Shown here: positions 59,645 to 64,000 of the stretch, piece by piece
Layout: each line of letters opens with the position of its first letter
Numbering within the stretch: the first letter of the stretch is position 1
Source of the DNA: CALJDF01 sp038121105
Lineage (GTDB): Bacteria > Pseudomonadota > Alphaproteobacteria > SHVP01
Direction: 5' to 3'
Assembly: GCA_038121105.1 (NCBI GenBank)
Contig: JAYONB010000003.1
Coordinates: forward strand, 229,300 to 293,299
DNA length: 64,000 nucleotides
Made by a program: the position numbers and the translations under genes
Notes under the pieces: model-generated
Told to the model about the DNA's origin: nothing
Databases searched by the model: none
What the model saw: only the letters and a program-made list of their open reading frames with translations

Positions 59645-61465
59645 TCACCCACCATGATGTGACGTGGGCAAGGCAGCTTGCTGCTCCGGTCCACCTTCCA
59701 CCACGACCTCGCGGAACATACCGGCATCCATGTGATACGAGAGGTGGCAATGAAATGCCCAGCGGCCCGGCGCATCGACCTCGGTTTCCATATAAACCGT
59801 GGTGCCGGGCGCCACGCTGATCACATGTTTTGCTGGGTTCAGCCCATCGTTATCATTGTCGAGAATGGACCACATGCCATGCAGATGCATCGGGTGGCTC
59901 ATCATCGTCTCGTTGACGAACTTGAAGCGTACCCGCTCTCCGTACTGCAGTTTGATCGGCTCGGCATCGGCGTATTTGGTTCCGTTGATCGACCAGATGT
60001 AGCGCTCCATGTTCCCGGTTAGACGGATTTCAACCTCGCGCGTCGCGGGCCGATCGGGGTAAAGCGGTTTTTGGGCTTTGAGGTCGGCATAGGACAGAAA
60101 CTTGCCGCCATTCGCGGCCACGGGCGTGAGCCCGCTTCCCGGCGCATAAAACGGGTCGGTGGCACCAGCGGCCCCCAACCCGCCATGAGCGCCGTGATCC
60201 ATCCCAGCCATCGGTGCGTCAGCAGCCGCGTCGCCGTGATCCGTTCCTGACATCGCAGTGCCGTCGGGCATCTTGTGCGAGGCGCCGGCCGTTTCGACCG
60301 CCTTGCGGTCACCGCTCTTGGTCATGCCATCCTGGGACATATCGTCCATGACCATGCCGACACGGCCCATGTCACCATGCGACATACCGCCCATGTCCAT
60401 TCCACTCATATCCATACCGCTCATATCCGCCATTGTCAGAAGACCAGGCGGACGGGCGGTCGGCACGTCGGCGACCATGCCTTCGCGCGGCGCGAGAGTG
60501 CCTCTCACCATGGCACTACGGCCCATCGACTCAGCAACGATCGCGTAGGCCACGTCTTTCGTCGGGCGCACAATGACGTCGTAGGTTTCGGCGACGGCGA
60601 TTCGCAGTTCATCGACCGTCACCGGTTGGACGTTGTTTCCATCCGCCTGCACGACGGTCATTTTCAACCCCGGAATGCGGATGTCGAAGTAGGCCATAGC
60701 CGACGAATTGACGAACCTCAGTCGAATGCGTTCACCTGGCTTGAAGATTCCCGTCCAGTTCTGTTGCGTGCTTTGCCCGTTTATCAGCGCGGTGAACCCC
60801 TGAAGATCCTCAATATCAGTGGGCATCATGCGCATCTCGCCCCACATCGCGCGTTCATCGAGCGCCGAACCAACCCCCATCTTCCGGGCATCGGCCACGA
60901 AGTCGAACAACGTCCGTTGTTGCTGGTTGTAGTAGTCCGACGACATCTTGAGATTGCGCATGATGCGCGCGCCTTTGTGCGGATGCGCGTCCGCCAGTTG
61001 CACGACATAGTCTCGGTCGTAGCGGTAGGGTTCTCGCCCCTTCGGCTTGATAACGATGGCGCCATAGGCACCGTCAGGCTCCTGAAACCCAGAGTGGCTG
61101 TGATACCAGTAGGTGCCGCTCTGCACGATCGGGAAGCGATACGTGAAGGTCTCACCCGGAGCGATACCCTGGTAACTGAGCTCGGGCACACCATCCTGTT
61201 CGAACGGAAGGATGAGGCCGTGCCAATGAACCGACGTTGATTCGCTGAGGTTGTTTGTCACGTTAATGACAACATCCTCGCCTTCCTCAAAACGCAAGAC
61301 CGGACCCGGGCTCGCGCCGTTGTAGCCGACACCGGTGCGTTGAAACGCACCGGTGTCGATGGTGACTCGGTCGACGCTCAATGCGTACTCCCCAGCGAAC
61401 GCAGAGACCGTGGGCAAGAGCGCGACGGTACCTAGAACCAAAACGAACGACTTGAAACGATGCAT
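59645..61465 (-). CDS. copA: Copper resistance multicopper oxidase CopA
   Basis: 606 residues. Copper-site motifs: VHWHGLILP, YWYHSHSGFQ, HPMHLHGMW and FHCHLSYHMDAGM. A Met/His/Asp-rich insertion lies around residues 345-430 (MADMSGMDMSGMDMGGMSHGD), characteristic of CopA and able to bind many Cu ions. The signal peptide (MHRFKSFVLVLGTVALL, ending AFA) shows no twin arginine, unlike usual CopA. It oxidises or sequesters periplasmic copper. GAGGGAAT precedes the start. The cupredoxin gene lies 13 bases upstream, copB directly downstream. Confidence 0.92.
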   Translation of the reverse strand: MHRFKSFVLVLGTVALLPTVSAFAGEYALSVDRVTIDTGAFQRTGVGYNGASPGPVLRFEEGEDVVINVTNNLSESTSVHWHGLILPFEQDGVPELSYQGIAPGETFTYRFPIVQSGTYWYHSHSGFQEPDGAYGAIVIKPKGREPYRYDRDYVVQLADAHPHKGARIMRNLKMSSDYYNQQQRTLFDFVADARKMGVGSALDERAMWGEMRMMPTDIEDLQGFTALINGQSTQQNWTGIFKPGERIRLRFVNSSAMAYFDIRIPGLKMTVVQADGNNVQPVTVDELRIAVAETYDVIVRPTKDVAYAIVAESMGRSAMVRGTLAPREGMVADVPTARPPGLLTMADMSGMDMSGMDMGGMSHGDMGRVGMVMDDMSQDGMTKSGDRKAVETAGASHKMPDGTAMSGTDHGDAAADAPMAGMDHGAHGGLGAAGATDPFYAPGSGLTPVAANGGKFLSYADLKAQKPLYPDRPATREVEIRLTGNMERYIWSINGTKYADAEPIKLQYGERVRFKFVNETMMSHPMHLHGMWSILDNDNDGLNPAKHVISVAPGTTVYMETEVDAPGRWAFHCHLSYHMDAGMFREVVVEGGPEQQAALPTSHHGG

Positions 61466-61478
61466 GTCCAAGATTCCC

Positions 61479-62093
61479 TCAGGCGCCAAAGACGAACGTG
61501 CCAACCATGCCCGCTTCATAGTGACCGGGAACGTTGCAGCCGAATTCGATCACGACGTCGTCTTCGCTCTCGTCAGGGAAGGTCCAGATAATTTCACCCG
61601 ATTGACCCGGCTCGAGCAGGACGCTGTTGGGGTCTTTGTGCATGCCGTGACCCATTGTCTCTTGCATTTTCGCCGCCGCCTTCATGTCGATGCGCTCGGG
61701 CAGAAGCACGTTCTGTTCAACCATCATCATCATTTCTTTTTGGTGCTCGGTATGCATATCGGCCGTACCGATATTGAACTCGTGAACGAACTCACCGTTG
61801 TTCGTGACCAAGAAGCGAATGGTCTCTCCTGGCGCGAAGGTCAGCTTCTCTGGCTCGAAGAAATTGTCTCCCATGGAGATCGCAACCGTGCGCGTCACAT
61901 TTGCGACTGCACCCGGGGAGCCGGTCGGCCCTCCATGACCGTGGCCGGGGCTTCCGGAGTCATCGTGGGTGGCAGGGGTATCGGCGTGTTCGTCCTTGTG
62001 CTCGCCAGCAGCAAAAGCGGGCGTGAAATGCAAGGTACCGGCGATAAGCAGGACTAGGGCAGTAAAAATTGTGGAACGGATAAGCATCGTCAT
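61479..62093 (-). CDS. Periplasmic cupredoxin (plastocyanin/azurin-like)
   Basis: 204 residues: signal peptide ending TPAFA, a His/Asp/Gly-rich segment (EHKDEHADTPATHDD, GHGHGGPTG), then a single cupredoxin domain. Type 1 copper ligands are visible as His in FVHEFNIG and Cys, His, Met in FGCNVPGHYEAGM. A Met/His insertion (HTEHQKEMMMM, MQETMGHGMHKD) resembles the copper-binding inserts of CopI-like proteins. It starts the cupredoxin-copA-copB operon. GAGGAA precedes the ATG. Confidence 0.9.
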   Translation of the reverse strand: MTMLIRSTIFTALVLLIAGTLHFTPAFAAGEHKDEHADTPATHDDSGSPGHGHGGPTGSPGAVANVTRTVAISMGDNFFEPEKLTFAPGETIRFLVTNNGEFVHEFNIGTADMHTEHQKEMMMMVEQNVLLPERIDMKAAAKMQETMGHGMHKDPNSVLLEPGQSGEIIWTFPDESEDDVVIEFGCNVPGHYEAGMVGTFVFGA

Positions 62094-62231
62094 TGGACGA
62101 ATTCCTCTTGATCATCTTGTTTGATTGGAGCGGCGGCCCACCAGCACACTGCGCATCGCGCGACACGCTGCTTTCAGCAACGAAATCGGGCAGACAGAGA
62201 ACTTGGCTACGGCTACGCCGCAGAAGCTAGG

Positions 62232-62591
62232 TCAGATGGAGAGGTGTCTGGGAGGGCGACGTAGGGGGCCGACGTCGGTTTCTTTTGTTCCGGCAAGCTC
62301 TCTTGGCTCGAAGGCCTTCGAAAGGTCCGTCGTAGCGTCGGCCTTGCGGGAATCAATAATCATCGCGGTGCACGAGAACGCACAATGGGCCTCGTGATCA
62401 CCTTTTTCGTGCGGATGATGTTCGGCTTGACCCGATCCGTTGGTCAAAAAGCGCCAGACGTCGCCAACACTTTCGATAGACCCCCCCGACATCACGGAGG
62501 CGTCCGTTGAATGCGAAGGTGATGCAGACGCAACGTTTGCATTCGGAGCAAGGCTCCCAATCAAAATCACCAAGACCAAAAAAAAGCGCAT
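62232..62591 (-). CDS. Secreted His-rich protein of unknown function
   Basis: 119 residues: signal peptide (MRFFLVLVILIGSLAPNANVASA), then a mature part with a metal-ligand cluster EHHPHEKGDHEAHCAFSC and an Arg/Pro tail (LRRPPRHLSI). It is likely to bind copper or another metal in the periplasm. It lies 138 bases upstream of the cupredoxin gene on the same strand and is divergent from 62709, so the 117-bp gap between them should hold two promoters. I do not recognise a family. Confidence 0.6.
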   Translation of the reverse strand: MRFFLVLVILIGSLAPNANVASASPSHSTDASVMSGGSIESVGDVWRFLTNGSGQAEHHPHEKGDHEAHCAFSCTAMIIDSRKADATTDLSKAFEPRELAGTKETDVGPLRRPPRHLSI

Positions 62592-62708
62592 TCAAAAAAC
62601 ATTCACAGAAGAACGAGATTCGTTGTTTAGACTACACGGCGTTTGGATGAAAGCCACAATTTCGTTTAGACAGGTAACACCGACGTTACGCACCATGAAA
62701 GGCTGCCC

Positions 62709-63296
62709 ATGAAATCGCTTTGGACTGCATTTGTCATCTCCACCATGTTTCTGCCCACATTGGCACTGGCTGAGGTGCGTCACGATCACCGCGATGGGAT
62801 GACACATCCTTCCGGCACCTCGAACCCCAAGACAGCAACTCAAGCTGCAAATCAGATCCCGAGCGAACCGGGACAAGCTGCTTTCGCCGCCATTGCCGAG
62901 ATCGTCGCGATGCTGCGAAACGACCCAAGCACCGACTGGTCACGCGTGAACATCAGTGCCCTGCGGGATCATCTGAGAGACATGGATCGTTTGGTGCTGG
63001 AAACAGAAACGATCACAAATTCGGTGCCGGGCGGGCTCTCAGTCGAAGTCTCGTTTACCAAATCCGGGGGCGCTGCTGCACGGCGCATGGTCCCGGCTCA
63101 CGCGCCAGTCCTCGCCAGCGAAACCGGTTGGCAAAGCAGCATTTCCGAGCAAACCGATCACGGCCTCGTTTGGACCATCGTCTCTTCAAAAGACGAAGCA
63201 CAGATCCGTGCCCTTGGTTTCCACGGCTTGATGGCGATCGGGAATCATCATCAGACGCACCACCTTGGTACCGCTCGGGGCCAAATGCGCCACTGA
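62709..63296 (+). CDS. Secreted His-rich protein of unknown function
   Basis: 195 residues: signal peptide ending LALA, a His-rich start (EVRHDHRDGMTHP), a helical middle (AFAAIAEIVAMLRNDPSTDWSRVNISALRDHLRDM) and an end with ALGFHGLMAIGNHHQTHHLG. Conserved His and Met suggest copper handling. It sits directly before a cytochrome c gene (30-bp gap), which suggests a joint role in periplasmic metal redox chemistry, an inference from position only. Confidence 0.6.
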   Translation: MKSLWTAFVISTMFLPTLALAEVRHDHRDGMTHPSGTSNPKTATQAANQIPSEPGQAAFAAIAEIVAMLRNDPSTDWSRVNISALRDHLRDMDRLVLETETITNSVPGGLSVEVSFTKSGGAAARRMVPAHAPVLASETGWQSSISEQTDHGLVWTIVSSKDEAQIRALGFHGLMAIGNHHQTHHLGTARGQMRH

Positions 63297-63326
63297 GCAG
63301 TCCCCGCTTCGGTGGAGGCGAATCGA

Positions 63327-63806
63327 ATGAGTATTCCGCGACGCATATTCTTCCTCGGAGTCCTGGTAGGACTTCTTGCTATCGCGGTCTTCGGCGCGTT
63401 CTTCTTATGGCCAACCAATCTTTCCGACCAAAGTCAGGTGGATTTGAAGAATCCGGCTCAGATTGCCTTGGGTCGAACTATCTACGCCGACTACTGTTCA
63501 GGCTGTCACGGTGTAGGACTGGAAGGAAAGCCCAACTGGCGACAACGTCAAAGCGACGGGCGATTGCCGGCACCACCGCACGATGATACCGGGCACACAT
63601 GGCACCACCGCGACCTCGACTTGTTCAACGTGACCAAGAACGGGCCACAATCGCTCCTCGGATCAGACTATCAAACAGATATGCCGGCCTTTGGCGGAGC
63701 CTTGAGCGACAAAGAAATATGGGCCGTGATCTCGTTTATCAAAAGCACTTGGAGCACACGCATCCATGAGATCCAGGCACGAGCGGAGGAGCGTCGCAAG
63801 CAATAA
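63327..63806 (+). CDS. Membrane-anchored c-type cytochrome
   Basis: 159 residues: one N-terminal hydrophobic helix (about 8-30) and a class I cytochrome c domain with heme motif CSGCHG and a probable axial Met in TDMPAFGGALSDKEIWAVISFI. Heme would be attached in the periplasm. The ATG at 63327 is chosen because GGAGGCG lies eight bases upstream; a GTG at 63312 would extend it. It is cotranscribed with 62709. Confidence 0.88.
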   Translation: MSIPRRIFFLGVLVGLLAIAVFGAFFLWPTNLSDQSQVDLKNPAQIALGRTIYADYCSGCHGVGLEGKPNWRQRQSDGRLPAPPHDDTGHTWHHRDLDLFNVTKNGPQSLLGSDYQTDMPAFGGALSDKEIWAVISFIKSTWSTRIHEIQARAEERRKQ

Positions 63807-63907
63807 TGATGCGTACCCACCTAAGCAGTGCCGCTAACCTTCATTCACGTGTGGGCCCCGCAGCGACTTGGTAGTGTGGGTCACCGAGAAATGCGAGGGC
63901 GGCGAAG

Positions 63908-64000
63908 ATGTTCTGGACACTTACAATCGTTCCAGTTGCCATGATTGGAGTGCCCCCACTGAAGTGGTCCACCCACTGGGATAGATTTATCCCGTTTGAG
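63908..64000 (+). CDS. Start of an unidentified gene (cut by window edge)
   Basis: An open frame of 31 codons runs off the end (MFWTLTIVPVAMIGVPPLKW...). The hydrophobic start could be a signal anchor. A GAGGGCG motif lies about eight bases upstream of the ATG. Too short to identify; it follows the cytochrome c gene by 101 bases and may continue the same transcription unit. Confidence 0.35.
   Translation, partial: MFWTLTIVPVAMIGVPPLKWSTHWDRFIPFE

Overview
The window is about 64 kb of a high-GC chromosome that is almost certainly alphaproteobacterial. The best single marker is a fused anthranilate synthase (trpE and trpG domains in one 712-residue chain, 24203-26341), which is typical of that class. 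Many MmgE/PrpD, TauD, RraA, CitE, MDR and acyl-CoA-dehydrogenase-type catabolic enzymes and family-5 solute-binding proteins suggest a metabolically versatile, free-living Rhodospirillales- or Rhizobiales-like organism. No rRNA, complete tRNA, CRISPR array or intact transposase was seen.

Layout. 1-12 kb: the end of an MFS transporter, a methyltransferase, a serine-less alpha/beta hydrolase, two RraA-family proteins, a BLUF blue-light sensor, an orphan solute-binding protein, a secreted subtilase, a methyltransferase with a paralogue at 39.6 kb, and an AsmA/secreted-protein pair. 12-20 kb: a catabolic cluster (flavin monooxygenase, TPR protein, GntR/UTRA regulator, MmgE/PrpD, and a TauD-HpaB-CitE operon). 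A GTCCG(T/G)AC motif lies in front of the regulator, the MmgE/PrpD gene and the TauD operon, so these look like one regulon. 20-30 kb: Sel1-like proteins, a 3-hydroxyisobutyrate-dehydrogenase-like enzyme, an OmpA-like lipoprotein, trpEG behind a probable leader-peptide attenuator, a cyclic-nucleotide-binding protein, a second MmgE/PrpD, a maleate-isomerase-like protein, a DksA-like zinc finger and an aquaporin. 30-50.5 kb: cupin, TIGR04076 and aldo/keto reductase genes, a large patatin, FecR-domain and GST genes, and a redox group (ACAD-type enzyme, two MDR reductases, two TauD-type dioxygenases, peroxiredoxin).

Three otherwise well-preserved genes in the 32.7-43.7 kb stretch (pentapeptide-repeat protein, DUF1932-type dehydrogenase, class III cyclase) are each interrupted by a single in-frame stop codon, with the same reading frame continuing as recognisable protein on the far side. 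TAG and TAA also serve as ordinary stops nearby, so these look like recent nonsense mutations or sequence errors rather than a changed code.

From about 50.5 kb codon choice becomes more mixed and A/T-richer by eye. The region holds an MFS transporter, a block of CAGGGAA repeats, a methyltransferase, a second solute-binding protein with an NAD(P)-binding partner, a HugZ-like heme protein, and a copper-resistance island (HMA chaperone, multicopper oxidase, PCuAC-like protein, CopB, CopA, cupredoxin, two unknown His-rich secreted proteins, cytochrome c). A frameshifted copy of the 3' end of the PCuAC-like gene sits on the other side of the multicopper oxidase gene, recording a past duplication. 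Neither a copper-exporting ATPase nor a copper regulator is in view; they may lie beyond the right edge.
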